A program made the position numbers and the translations under genes. This document shows positions 1 through 6,900 of a stretch of DNA of 17,091 nt, one piece after another. Source of the DNA: Clostridiales bacterium. Lineage in GTDB: Bacteria; Bacillota; Clostridia; Oscillospirales; Oscillospiraceae. A model generated the notes under the pieces. The model saw only the letters and a program-made list of their open reading frames with translations, had not been told where the DNA came from and ran no database searches. The first letter of the stretch is position 1; each line of letters begins with the position of its first letter. The stretch is taken from assembly GCA_004557075.1 (NCBI GenBank), contig SFEX01000041.1, forward strand, positions 1-17,091. Reading direction: 5' to 3'.

Positions 1-237
1 TGTTCGTCATGTGCCAATGCTTATAATCGGGCTGATGCAAAAAAGAAAAAATCTGTCTTAATGCGAATTGACCCTGCGTCAGCAGCCCCAGTGCGAACGC
101 AGTGCGAAGCAATGTACACCTGCGCCTCGCCGGCCCCCGCAAATATTACAAGGCTCGATGGTGGTAGAGCATACTCTGTTGCGTCTACGGAACATTTCCG
201 ATAAAGCGTTGCCCAACATTGCTTCTTCTAATTGAGA
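1..237. other. Gene-free region upstream of gyrA with a repeat remnant
   Basis: I see no credible gene here. Positions 22-67 match the right half of the 78-bp repeat family (TCGGGCTGATGCA, then an A-rich stretch, ending AATGCGA). They are followed at 68-92 by a degenerate copy of the associated ATTGCT..GCGGCAGC module. An 8-base direct repeat AGTGCGAA occurs near 91-108. The rest (about 110-237) shows nothing I can name. No convincing promoter for gyrA is visible; a TATAGA at 250-255 has no good -35 partner. The window does not show whether gyrB lies upstream. Confidence 0.6.
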
Positions 238-315
238 GCGCGAGTGCAATATAGAATTTTTCCAATATCACCGGTCGGGTTATGGCAAAAGCGATTACCC
301 GAAGCGTAAAAACGA
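238..315 (+). repeat. 78-bp intergenic repeat, full copy A (5' of gyrA)
   Basis: Full-length copy running from GCGCGAGTGC to AAAAACGA, with the core TCACCGGTCGGGTTATGGCA at 268-287. It aligns without gaps with the copies at 4831-4908, 5068-5145, 7393-7470 (inverted) and 3779-3856 (inverted), all 78 bp. Its last bases run into the GAGGAG ribosome binding site of gyrA at 314-319, so the element forms the immediate 5' leader of that gene. Confidence 0.85.
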
Positions 316-324
316 GGAGAAAAA

Positions 325-2829
325 ATGGCGAAGAATAAGGATTATAAACCCGAGGACATAGCCTTTCCCGAGCAGGCGATAGTCACCTCCGAGCTTGTCC
401 GGGAGATGAAAACAAGCTATATAGAATACGCGATGAGCGTTATCGTCGGGCGTGCGCTGCCCGATGTGCGCGACGGACTCAAGCCCGTTCACCGCAGAAT
501 ACTCTACGCGATGTACGAGGACAACCTCACGCACGATAAGCCCTTCCGCAAGTGCGCGACCGCCGTCGGCGACGTGCTCGGCCGCTACCACCCCCACGGC
601 GACGGATCGGTTTACGACGCGCTCGTCAGGCTCGCGCAGGACTTCTCCATGCGCTACCCGCTCATAGACGGCCACGGCAACTTCGGCTCCGTCGACGGTG
701 ACCCCCCGGCCGCCTACCGATATACCGAGGCGAGAATGGCCAGAATGGCCGACGAAATGCTGCGCGATATCGACAAGGAGACAGTCGATTTCCAGCCCAA
801 CTTCGACGAGCGGCGCAAGGAGCCGCTGGTGCTGCCCTCCCGCTTCCCCAACCTGCTTGTAAACGGTTCGAGCGGCATCGCCGTCGGCATGGCGACAAAT
901 ATCCCGCCGCACAACCTCACCGAGGTCATAGACGCCTGCGTCTGCGTGCTCGATGATCCCGAGGCCACCATGAGCCAGCTTTTGCAGCACATATCCGGCC
1001 CCGACTTCCCGACGCGCGGCATCATCATGGGCCGCAGCGGTATTCGTCAGGCCTACGCCACCGGCCGCGGCAAGATAATCGTGCGCGCGAGAACGGAGTT
1101 TGAGGAATTCGGCAAGGACAGAACGCATATAATCGTAACCGAGCTTCCGTATCAGGTCAACAAGCGCCAGCTCATCGCCGCCATTGCGGACAACGTGCGC
1201 GATAAGCGCATCGAGGGCATATCCGACCTGCGCGACGAGACTGACCGCAACGGCATGCGCATCGTAATAGAGCTAAAGCGCGACGCAAACCCGCAGATCG
1301 TGCTCAACCGTCTGCTCACCCAGACCCAGCTCCAGACCTCATTTTCGATAAACATGCTGGCGCTGGTAAACAACCAGACCCAGCCGAAGATACTGAACCT
1401 GCGCCACATCATCGACGAGTACCTCACATTCCAGGAGGAGCTTATCGTGCGCCGCACGAGATACGACCTGCACAAGGCCGAGGAGCGGGCACATCTGTTA
1501 GAGGGTCTGCTCATCGCGCAGGACAACATAGACGAAGTCATCCACATCATCCGCAACAGCTACGACGACGCAAAGCAAAACCTCATGCAGCGCTTCGGAC
1601 TGTCCGACGTGCAGGCGCAGGCGATACTGGATATGCGTCTGAAGGCGCTACAGGGTCTCGACCGCGAAAAGCTTGAGAACGAGTATCGCGAGCTTGAAGA
1701 GCGCATTGCGTATTATAAGTCGCTGCTGGCAGACCCCGAGAAGATAAAGGGCGTGCTGCGCGAGGAGCTTATCGCCATCCGCGATAAGTACGGCGACGAG
1801 CGCCGCACCGAGATTCAGGACGTCGAGGACGAGATCGACTTTGAAGACCTCATCGACGAGGAGGACTGCGTATACACCCTCACCCACAACGGCTATATAA
1901 AGCGCCTGCCCGCAAGCGAGTACCGCGCGCAGGGCCGCGGCGGCAAGGGCGTGCGCGCCATGGCGACGCGCGAGGAGGACTATGTTGAAACGGTGTTCAC
2001 AGCCTCCACGCACGATAATATTCTGTTCTTCACGAGCATGGGCAAGGTGTATGTCCGCAAGGGCTACCGCATCCCGGAGGCCGGACGCAACGCGCGCGGC
2101 TCGAATATTGTCAATATAATCCCACTTGACCCCGGCGAGAAGGTCAGCGCGATGATCGCCGGACGCGGCATCAGCGAGGAGAGCTTCCTTGTGTTCGTTA
2201 CGCGAAACGGCACGGTCAAGCGCACCATGCAGTCGGCGTTTAAGAACATACGCTCAAACGGCATCCGCGCCCTGACGCTCGACGAGGGCGACGAGCTCAT
2301 GACCGTTTTGCAGACCTCCGGCGAGGATAAGATCCTCATCGCGACCCGCGAGGGTATGGCGATATGCTTCAAGGAATCGGACGCGCGCGCAATGGGACGC
2401 GATGCTGTCGGCGTGCGCGGAATACGCTTACGCGAGGGCGACTTTGTCGTCGGCGCGTCGATTGCGGCCGAGGGCACGGCGCTGCTGTCGATAAGCGAAA
2501 ACGGCTACGGCAAGCGCACCGACGTCGGCGAGTACAGCGTGCAGAACCGCGGCGGCATGGGTCTTAAAAACTACAACATAACCGAAAAAACCGGCAAGAT
2601 CGCCGACGTTGCGGTCGTCTCCGGCGACGAGGACCTGCTGGTGATATCCGACGATGGCACGATAATCCGCATGGACGTCGGCAGCATAAGCCTGCTGTCG
2701 CGAAGCACGCAGGGCGTGCGCGTCATGCGCGTTTCCGACGGCGCGAAGGTCATATCCATCGCCCCCACCGCCAAGGACGAGGCTGGCGAAGCGGAAGCGG
2801 AACCGGTTCAAGGTGAAGATTTAGAATAA
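325..2829 (+). CDS. gyrA: DNA gyrase subunit A
   Basis: GyrA is the breakage-reunion subunit of DNA gyrase. With GyrB it introduces negative supercoils in the cytoplasm using ATP. The 834-residue length is normal. Visible features are the N-terminal VGRALPDVRDGLKPVHRRIL block (residues 41-60), the HPHGD element (89-93), the catalytic tyrosine in YRYTEAR (Tyr133) and the GyrA box QGRGGKG (536-542). The C-terminal beta-pinwheel repeats follow (about 515-810), then an acidic tail. The GyrA box and pinwheel favour gyrase over topoisomerase IV ParC. The start is fixed by GAGGAG at 314-319, 5 bases before the ATG. In the quinolone-resistance region the residue matching E. coli Ser83 is Gly94 (codon GGA 604-606), while the Asp87 equivalent (Asp98) is kept. 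The last seven codons and the stop appear derived from an inverted repeat copy. Confidence 0.98.
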   Translation: MAKNKDYKPEDIAFPEQAIVTSELVREMKTSYIEYAMSVIVGRALPDVRDGLKPVHRRILYAMYEDNLTHDKPFRKCATAVGDVLGRYHPHGDGSVYDALVRLAQDFSMRYPLIDGHGNFGSVDGDPPAAYRYTEARMARMADEMLRDIDKETVDFQPNFDERRKEPLVLPSRFPNLLVNGSSGIAVGMATNIPPHNLTEVIDACVCVLDDPEATMSQLLQHISGPDFPTRGIIMGRSGIRQAYATGRGKIIVRARTEFEEFGKDRTHIIVTELPYQVNKRQLIAAIADNVRDKRIEGISDLRDETDRNGMRIVIELKRDANPQIVLNRLLTQTQLQTSFSINMLALVNNQTQPKILNLRHIIDEYLTFQEELIVRRTRYDLHKAEERAHLLEGLLIAQDNIDEVIHIIRNSYDDAKQNLMQRFGLSDVQAQAILDMRLKALQGLDREKLENEYRELEERIAYYKSLLADPEKIKGVLREELIAIRDKYGDERRTEIQDVEDEIDFEDLIDEEDCVYTLTHNGYIKRLPASEYRAQGRGGKGVRAMATREEDYVETVFTASTHDNILFFTSMGKVYVRKGYRIPEAGRNARGSNIVNIIPLDPGEKVSAMIAGRGISEESFLVFVTRNGTVKRTMQSAFKNIRSNGIRALTLDEGDELMTVLQTSGEDKILIATREGMAICFKESDARAMGRDAVGVRGIRLREGDFVVGASIAAEGTALLSISENGYGKRTDVGEYSVQNRGGMGLKNYNITEKTGKIADVAVVSGDEDLLVISDDGTIIRMDVGSISLLSRSTQGVRVMRVSDGAKVISIAPTAKDEAGEAEAEPVQGEDLE

Positions 2830-2914
2830 TCATTATTGCGACAGCCCGGCGGCGGCTGCCGCAGAGCGATTCGTATTCAAATTTCAGTTTGTCGATGCTT
2901 CGCCAGCACGACCG
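2806..2914 (-). repeat. Two partial 78-bp repeats joined by a GC-rich module, at the gyrA 3' end
   Basis: The stretch 2806-2849 (ending TAATCATTATTGCGACAGCC) matches the right half of the repeat in inverted orientation; compare 3779-3820. The gyrA stop codon TAA (2827-2829) sits inside it. Next comes the module GGCGGCGGCTGCCGCAGAGC (about 2849-2868), found inverted or direct at 3637, 4000, 4680 and 12915. A second diverged right half follows at 2870-2914 (compare 3658-3707). No U-tract terminator is evident. Confidence 0.65.
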
Positions 2915-2940
2915 TAGAGAATGGATATCTTCGCTATGCT

Positions 2941-2994
2941 CCATTATTACCGGTCGAGAACCTGTAGTAACGACTATTTAAAGCGTAGCAACGA
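2941..2994 (+). repeat. 78-bp repeat, partial copy B (5' of the SHOCT gene)
   Basis: The right portion of the repeat family: TTACCGGTCG at 2947-2956 and GTAACGACTATTTAAAGCGT, then AGCAACGA, to 2994. The left third has diverged. It lies in the leader of the next gene, with the core 66 bases before that gene's ATG. Confidence 0.8.
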
Positions 2995-3014
2995 TAGGAA
3001 AAAAGGAAAATGGT

Positions 3015-3464
3015 ATGGGTAACAGAAACAGAAAAAAAGAAGGCAACCCCATTGTCGCGATAGCCGTTATATTGATCGTGCTGATAATCAGCGCGGGCGG
3101 CGGAGCCGCGATCCCGATCCTTTTGGTGCTGGGCGCTGTGGGCTATAGCGCCTATATCGCCGCGGAGAGGTCGAAGGGTGCGAAAAAAACGGATTCGGAT
3201 ACTGACACCGCTTCTGCCGCTGCGCCGGAGAGCTTCAACCCCAGGAAATTTGCGGACGATGCCAGGCGCAGCATATCGAAAGTGCTCACTCAGGACATGA
3301 AAAAGCACGACTTTGACGACTGCGGCGACGACCACGAGCACGTCGAGCCGAGCTACAACATGCCCGCCGACGTCAAGCGCCGCGAGCAGCTCAAGTCCAT
3401 GCTCAAAAACGGAATTATCGAGAAAGATGAGTACGAAATTCTTATGAGAAAATACGGGCTGTAA
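3015..3464 (+). CDS. Small membrane protein with a SHOCT-like C-terminal motif, function unknown
   Basis: A 149-residue protein whose function I do not recognise. It begins with a basic stretch (RNRKK), followed by a hydrophobic region (residues about 12-48, possibly two short membrane segments split by a glycine-rich turn). A polar Ser/Thr/Asp/Ala linker follows (about 55-72). Residues 98-110 form an Asp/His-rich cluster with one Cys (FDDCGDDHEH), possibly metal binding, though that is a guess. The C-terminus (about 121-147, RREQLKSMLKNGIIEKDEYE) looks like the short SHOCT motif: a helix, then G-I-I-x-x-x-E-Y/F. SHOCT domains are found at the C-terminus of many small bacterial proteins and may mediate oligomerisation. 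The start is set by AAAGGA at 3002-3007, 7 bases upstream. It sits alone between repeat clusters, so its neighbours give little clue. Confidence 0.8.
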   Translation: MGNRNRKKEGNPIVAIAVILIVLIISAGGGAAIPILLVLGAVGYSAYIAAERSKGAKKTDSDTDTASAAAPESFNPRKFADDARRSISKVLTQDMKKHDFDDCGDDHEHVEPSYNMPADVKRREQLKSMLKNGIIEKDEYEILMRKYGL

Positions 3465-3474
3465 CTTTGAATGA

Positions 3475-3637
3475 CACCTCATCCGTCGGCTTTGCCGACA
3501 CCTTCCCCTCAAGGGGAAGGCATGAGGCAAAGTTTTTCCCTTGCCGGTTGATTTTTACTACGCGTAGCAACGGCGGGAAAAGAGCCTTCCCCTTGAGGGG
3601 AAGGTGGGTCGCCGCTTGCGGCGAGCCGGATGAGGTG
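3475..3637. repeat. MITE-like inverted-repeat element
   Basis: Long imperfect inverted repeat. The left arm, 3475-3521, begins CACCTCATCCG and ends CAAGGGGAAGGC. The right arm, 3584-3637, begins GCCTTCCCCTTGAGGGGAAG and ends CCGGATGAGGTG. Each arm contains its own smaller palindromes (for example GTCGGC/GCCGAC near 3485-3499). It has no coding capacity. Elements of this type are common between genes in gut Clostridia (recalled, not searched). It begins 10 bases after the stop of the SHOCT gene and could fold at the end of that transcript. Confidence 0.75.
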
Positions 3638-3707
3638 GCGGCTGCTGCCGCAGAGCAATTCGCGTTGAGATTGTTTTTGTCGTTATTGCGACAGCCCGAC
3701 CGGTTTT
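3637..3707 (-). repeat. 78-bp repeat, partial copy C with GC-rich module
   Basis: Inverted copy. The module GGCGGCTGCTGCCGCAGAGC (3637-3656) is followed by the right half of the repeat, from TCGCGTTGAG (3660) through TTGCGACAGCCCGACCGG (3687-3704). The left third is replaced by an unrelated GTAGGGGCGAGC-type repeat at 3720-3743. Confidence 0.75.
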
Positions 3708-3719
3708 ATTTCTCAGACC

Positions 3720-3764
3720 GTAGGGGCGAGCATTGCTCGTCCGCTCCTCGCCGGAGGGGCAATT
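3720..3764. repeat. Short palindromic repeat (GTAGGGGCGAGC type)
   Basis: GTAGGGGCGAGC then ATT then GCTCGTCCG (3720-3743) is a near-perfect hairpin. The same unit recurs at 4515-4538 and, inverted and altered, at 4703-4726. It is followed by CGCTCCTCGCCGGAGGGGCA (3742-3761); with the next three bases this stretch reappears inverted at 12938-12960 with 22 of 23 bases identical, inside the 3' end of the gerAB-like gene. Confidence 0.7.
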
Positions 3765-3778
3765 GCCATTGAGGCTAT

Positions 3779-3856
3779 TCGCATTGAGATTTTAAGTAAT
3801 CGTTATTGCGGTGTCCCGACCGGTTATATTGGCAATGTTCTATATTGCACTCGCGT
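3779..3856 (-). repeat. 78-bp intergenic repeat, full copy D (inverted)
   Basis: Full-length 78-bp copy on the minus strand. Read on that strand it starts ACGCGAGTGC, carries ACCGGTCGGG at repeat positions 33-42 and ends CAATGCGA. It aligns without gaps with the copies at 238-315 and 7393-7470. It forms a long inverted pair with the copy at 3918-3995, the two sharing a variant core GGACACCGCA (3811-3801 on the minus strand; 3958-3967 on the plus strand). Confidence 0.85.
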
Positions 3857-3917
3857 GTAGGTCGATTTCCGGAGGTTAACGAGAATGTGATTTTGGCAAT
3901 ATCGCCAACACCGATTT

Positions 3918-4062
3918 GAATAATGGTTATAACGATAATAGCCAATATTACCGGTCGGGACACCGCAAAAAAGATATTTGCCATTCTCAACGCGAATTGC
4001 TTCGCGGCAGCCGCCGCCCGGTCGAGCACCGGCAGAAACGATTATTTGAAGCGCAGCAACGA
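3918..4062 (+). repeat. 78-bp repeats E and F joined by a GC-rich module, 5' of rnhA
   Basis: Composite. Copy E (3918-3995) has a diverged left third, the core ACCGGTCGGGACACCGCA (3950-3967) and the right end CAACGCGA. The module ATTGCTTCGCGGCAGCCGCC (3996-4015) follows. Then a half copy F (4019-4062) runs from CGGTCG through ACGATTATTTGAAGCG to AGCAACGA. F ends in the ribosome binding site of rnhA; the spacing from its core to the ATG is about the same as at gyrA. Confidence 0.75.
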
Positions 4063-4072
4063 AAGGTAAAGA

Positions 4073-4510
4073 ATGAAGACTGTAACGATATATACAGACG
4101 GCGCCTGCTCCGGGAACCCGGGGCCGGGCGGCTGGGGCGCGATACTGAGCTACAACGGCCGCTCAAAGGAGCTGTCGGGCGGCGAGAGCCAAACGACCAA
4201 CAACCGAATGGAGCTGACCGGCGTCATCGCCGCGCTGAGCGCGCTCAAGGAACCCTGCATCGTCGAGCTGTACTCCGATTCAAAATACGTCATTGACGCG
4301 CTCAGCAAGGGCTGGGCGCTTTCGTGGCGCAAAAACGGCTGGAAAAAAGCCGACAAAAAGCCCGCACTAAACCCCGACCTCTGGGCGGAGCTGTTAAGGC
4401 TTGCGGAGATCCACGAGCTGCACTGCCACTGGGTCAAGGGTCACGCGGAAAACGAATTTAACAACCGCTGCGACGAGCTGGCGGTAATGGAGCGTCAGAA
4501 ATTTGGCTGA
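4073..4510 (+). CDS. rnhA: Ribonuclease HI
   Basis: Cleaves the RNA strand of RNA:DNA hybrids (R-loops, primer remnants) in the cytoplasm using divalent metal ions. The 145-residue length is typical. The four catalytic carboxylates are visible: Asp9 in IYTDGACSGNPGPGGWG, Glu47 in NNRMELTG, Asp69 in LYSDSKYV and Asp134 in NRCDELA. The catalytic loop histidine His124 is in VKGHAENEFNNRCDELA. The basic stretch SWRKNGWKKADKKP (84-97) corresponds to the handle region that binds hybrids in type HI enzymes. The start is set by GAAAGG at 4061-4066, 6 bases before the ATG. It appears to be a single-gene unit whose leader is built from a repeat copy. Confidence 0.97.
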   Translation: MKTVTIYTDGACSGNPGPGGWGAILSYNGRSKELSGGESQTTNNRMELTGVIAALSALKEPCIVELYSDSKYVIDALSKGWALSWRKNGWKKADKKPALNPDLWAELLRLAEIHELHCHWVKGHAENEFNNRCDELAVMERQKFG

Positions 4511-4514
4511 TACC

Positions 4515-4726
4515 GTAGGGGCGAGCAGTGCTCGTCCGTGTGCTGGTTTATTTCCAGAGCTTAATAAGAACGCAATTTTAAAATCAGAATGAGCGCCTAT
4601 TTAGACAATGGAGATATACGACAATTGCCAATGTAAACGGTCGGGCACCGGAAAGTCAATTATTTGAAGCGTAAAAACGAATTGCTTTGCGGCAGTCGCC
4701 GCCGGACGACCAATGGTCGCCCCTAC
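4515..4726. repeat. Repeat cluster after rnhA, bounded by inverted GTAGGGGCGAGC units
   Basis: The gap 4511-5154 (about 640 bases) has no supportable gene and is mostly repeats. The unit at 4515-4538 (GTAGGGGCGAGC, loop, GCTCGTCCG) follows the rnhA stop and could fold in its mRNA. A related inverted unit (CGGACGACCAATGGTCGCCC) is at 4703-4722. Between them, 4549-4585 resembles 3866-3902 (ATTTCC.GAG.TTAA..AGAA). A partial 78-bp repeat G lies at 4621-4680 (ACGGTCGGGCACCGG .. TTATTTGAAGCGTAAAAACGA region), one base shorter than full alignment, followed by the GC-rich module at 4681-4702. Confidence 0.65.
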
Positions 4727-4744
4727 AATTGCCATTGAGGCGAT

Positions 4745-4786
4745 TCGCGTTGAGGTTGGCGGTATCGTTTTTGCGTCAGCCCGATT
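4745..4786 (-). repeat. 78-bp repeat remnant L (inverted)
   Basis: TCGCGTTGAGG .. GTATCGTTTTTGCGTCAGCC .. GATT matches repeat positions of about 38-78 on the minus strand, comparable to 3660-3700. The ACCGGT core is lost. Confidence 0.55.
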
Positions 4787-4830
4787 ATGAACACTGGAGC
4801 ATAACGAAAATATCTAAGCTCTAATTAAGT

Positions 4831-4908
4831 GCGCGAGTGCAAAAGAGATTATCGCCAATGTCACCGGTCGGGTTATGGCAGTAACGACTATTTGAAGCGT
4901 AGCAACGA
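4831..4908 (+). repeat. 78-bp intergenic repeat, full copy H
   Basis: Full copy: GCGCGAGTGC at 4831, TCACCGGTCGGGTTATGGCA at 4861-4880, ending AGCAACGA at 4908. It is not followed by a credible gene. The downstream DNA is a series of palindromes (4920-5038). Confidence 0.85.
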
Positions 4909-4919
4909 CAAGGGAAAAA

Positions 4920-5038
4920 GGGAACCCCATGCGTGGGTTCCCTACGCCGAAGCTTGCTTCGGCTACCCTCCCGCGCTTTATTAGGCTATGTTCGGGGGCA
5001 CTGCCCCCCAACCCCCCGCCGCCTTTTGAAAAAGGCGG
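4920..5038. repeat. Four consecutive GC-rich hairpins
   Basis: Stem 1 is GGGAACCC/GGGTTCCC (4920-4927 with 4935-4942). Stem 2 is GCCGAAGC/GCTTCGGC (4946-4953 with 4956-4963). Stem 3 is GGGGGC/GCCCCC (4994-4999 with 5003-5008). Stem 4 is CCGCCTTTT/AAAAGGCGG (5019-5027 with 5030-5038). Palindromic runs of this kind are familiar as dispersed repeats in clostridial genomes (recalled, not searched). They could terminate or insulate transcription upstream of the ABC gene. Confidence 0.65.
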
Positions 5039-5067
5039 GCGAAAACTTTAATTGGCACTAATTCAGA

Positions 5068-5145
5068 ACGCGAGTGCAGTAGCGATAATTGCCATTGTCA
5101 CCGGTCGGGCTTACGCAAAAGCGAATATTTAAAATATAAAAACGG
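5068..5145 (+). repeat. 78-bp intergenic repeat, full copy I (5' of the ABC gene)
   Basis: Full 78-bp copy with a more diverged right end: ACGCGAGTGC at 5068, TCACCGGTCGGGCTTACGCA at 5098-5117, AAAAACGG at 5138-5145. The ATG of the ABC transporter gene lies 55 bases after the A of ACCGGT, the same distance as at gyrA. Confidence 0.8.
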
Positions 5146-5154
5146 ATCAAAAAA

Positions 5155-6900
5155 ATGAGAAATTTCAATGATTCACCGCTGAAAATTTTTATATCTTACA
5201 TAAAAGACGAAAAACGTCTTTTTTTAATTGACATGAGCTGTTCGGTGCTCGTCGCGGCGATCGACCTCGTGTTCCCGTATGTGTCGAAAAACAGCATGCA
5301 GACCTACCTGCCGCAGAATATGTACAAGACGTTTTTCATCGTCATGGCGATATTAGCGGCGGCGTATGTGCTCAAATCGGTGCTGTACTACGTCATAACC
5401 GTCGTCGGCCACCGCATGGGCGTGCTCATCGAGGCAAGAATGCGCGAGGATCTGTTTCACCATGTGCAGACATTATCTTTCAATTTCTTCGACTCAAACC
5501 GCACGGGCACGCTCATGAGCCGCCTGACAAGCGACCTGTTCGAGATAACCGAGCTTGCCCACCACGGGCCGGAGAACATACTCATCTGCACCCTCACCAT
5601 CGTCGGCGCAACGGCGCTGATGTTCACCATCAACTGGCGGCTCGCGCTGGTGCTGGTCATAATCTTCCCGCTGTGCCTGTGGTTTACGATGAAAAGCCGC
5701 GTCAAAATGCGCGACGCGAACATCGAGGTCAAGCGCAAGACCGGCGTCATCTTCTCCGCGCTCGAAAACGGCGTGTCGGGCATACGCACCGCCAAGGCCT
5801 TTGCCAACGAGGAGCTGGAGGAGCGCAAATTTAACGACGCAAACGAGCTCTACCGCGGCGCGAAAACCGATTACTATAAGGCGATGGGTCTTTTCATGAG
5901 CGGCATTGAGTTCACCACCGGCATAATGCCCGTGGCCGTAATCGCCGCCGGCGGCTTCTTCGTCATGCAGGGGACGCTTGACTATATCGAGCTCATCACC
6001 TTCACGCTGTACGTCAGCACCTTCGTCACGCCCGTGCGCAAGTTAGCGCAGTTTGCCGAGATATACATGCAGGGCACGGCGGGCTACGAGCGCTTCCTCG
6101 AGCTGATGCGCACCGAGCCTGAGATCGTGGACGCGCCCGACGCCACGGAGCTTGAGAGCGTGCGCGGCGAGATAGAGTTTAGGGACGTTAACTTCAGCTA
6201 CGACCGTGTGCAGGTGCTGCACGATATCGCTATCAGGGTCGAGCCGGGCAAATGCCTTGCGCTCATCGGCCCCTCCGGCGGCGGCAAAACCACCATGTGC
6301 CAGCTTCTCATGCGCTTTTACGAGCCCGACAGCGGCACGATCAGCGTTGACGGCCGCGATATTGCCGGCATAACGCAAAGCTCGCTGCGCCGGAATATCG
6401 GAATGATCCAGCAGGACGTATATATGTTCGCGGGCACGATACGCGAGAATATCCGCTACGGCCGCCCCGACGCAAGCGACGAGGAGATAATCGAGGCCGC
6501 GCGCCTTGCCGAGATCCACGACGAGATAATGCAGATGCCCGACGGCTACGACAGCTATATTGGCGAGCGCGGGGTCATGCTCTCCGGCGGCCAGAAACAG
6601 CGGCTTTCGATAGCGCGCGTGTTCCTCAAAAACCCGCCCATACTCATATTGGACGAGGCCACCTCCGCCCTCGATACCGTTACCGAGCAGCGCATTCAGG
6701 CATCGCTCGACAGACTCAGCCGTGGCCGCACGAGCATCATAATTGCTCACCGTCTATCCACCATCCGCAATGCCGACACGATCGCCGTCATCGAGCACGG
6801 CCGCATCGCCGAGCGCGGCAGCCACAGCGAGTTGCTGGCGAAAAATGGAATTTACACAGCTCTCTATCAGACGCAGAAAGGAACCGAAAATGAAAGATGA
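5155..6900 (+). CDS. ABC transporter, exporter-type half transporter (TMD-NBD fusion)
   Basis: A 581-residue half transporter of the type IV exporter fold (MsbA/BmrA-like), expected to dimerise in the membrane and export an unidentified substrate. The transmembrane domain spans residues about 20-300 with six expected helices. The nucleotide-binding domain (about 338-575) has Walker A GPSGGGKTT (372-380), Q-loop IQQD (418-421), signature LSGGQKQR (476-483), Walker B ILILDEA (496-502), the D-loop SALD and the H-loop histidine in IIAHRLST (His532). All ATPase residues look intact, so a homodimer is possible. The ribosome binding site is weak (GGA near 5143-5145), and the leader is the 3' end of repeat copy I. 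The next gene starts inside its last codons, indicating translational coupling. Substrate cannot be read from sequence; lipid, drug or peptide are all possible. Confidence 0.93.
   Translation: MRNFNDSPLKIFISYIKDEKRLFLIDMSCSVLVAAIDLVFPYVSKNSMQTYLPQNMYKTFFIVMAILAAAYVLKSVLYYVITVVGHRMGVLIEARMREDLFHHVQTLSFNFFDSNRTGTLMSRLTSDLFEITELAHHGPENILICTLTIVGATALMFTINWRLALVLVIIFPLCLWFTMKSRVKMRDANIEVKRKTGVIFSALENGVSGIRTAKAFANEELEERKFNDANELYRGAKTDYYKAMGLFMSGIEFTTGIMPVAVIAAGGFFVMQGTLDYIELITFTLYVSTFVTPVRKLAQFAEIYMQGTAGYERFLELMRTEPEIVDAPDATELESVRGEIEFRDVNFSYDRVQVLHDIAIRVEPGKCLALIGPSGGGKTTMCQLLMRFYEPDSGTISVDGRDIAGITQSSLRRNIGMIQQDVYMFAGTIRENIRYGRPDASDEEIIEAARLAEIHDEIMQMPDGYDSYIGERGVMLSGGQKQRLSIARVFLKNPPILILDEATSALDTVTEQRIQASLDRLSRGRTSIIIAHRLSTIRNADTIAVIEHGRIAERGSHSELLAKNGIYTALYQTQKGTENER

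Noticed and set aside
1..324. Origin of replication or tail of gyrB upstream of gyrA
   Set aside because: No DnaA-box cluster and no reading frame with gyrB features; the segment is repeat-derived or featureless.
295..1128. 277-codon open frame antisense to gyrA
   Set aside because: A shadow of a GC-rich coding strand: no ribosome binding site and no recognisable domain, fully inside gyrA.
4929..5051. 40-codon open frame starting ATGCGTGGG after repeat copy H
   Set aside because: It consists wholly of palindromic repeat DNA (four hairpins), is Pro-rich and matches no protein pattern. Although an AAGGG precedes it, I treat it as spurious.
3475..5145. Possible CRISPR array in the repeat-rich gaps
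   Set aside because: The repeats differ in orientation, spacing and length and have no regular unique spacers; no cas genes are nearby.
6743..6889. Extended start for the ECF S component
   Set aside because: The extra 49 residues are out-of-frame ABC transporter DNA with no membrane-protein character; ATG 6890 has a proper ribosome binding site.
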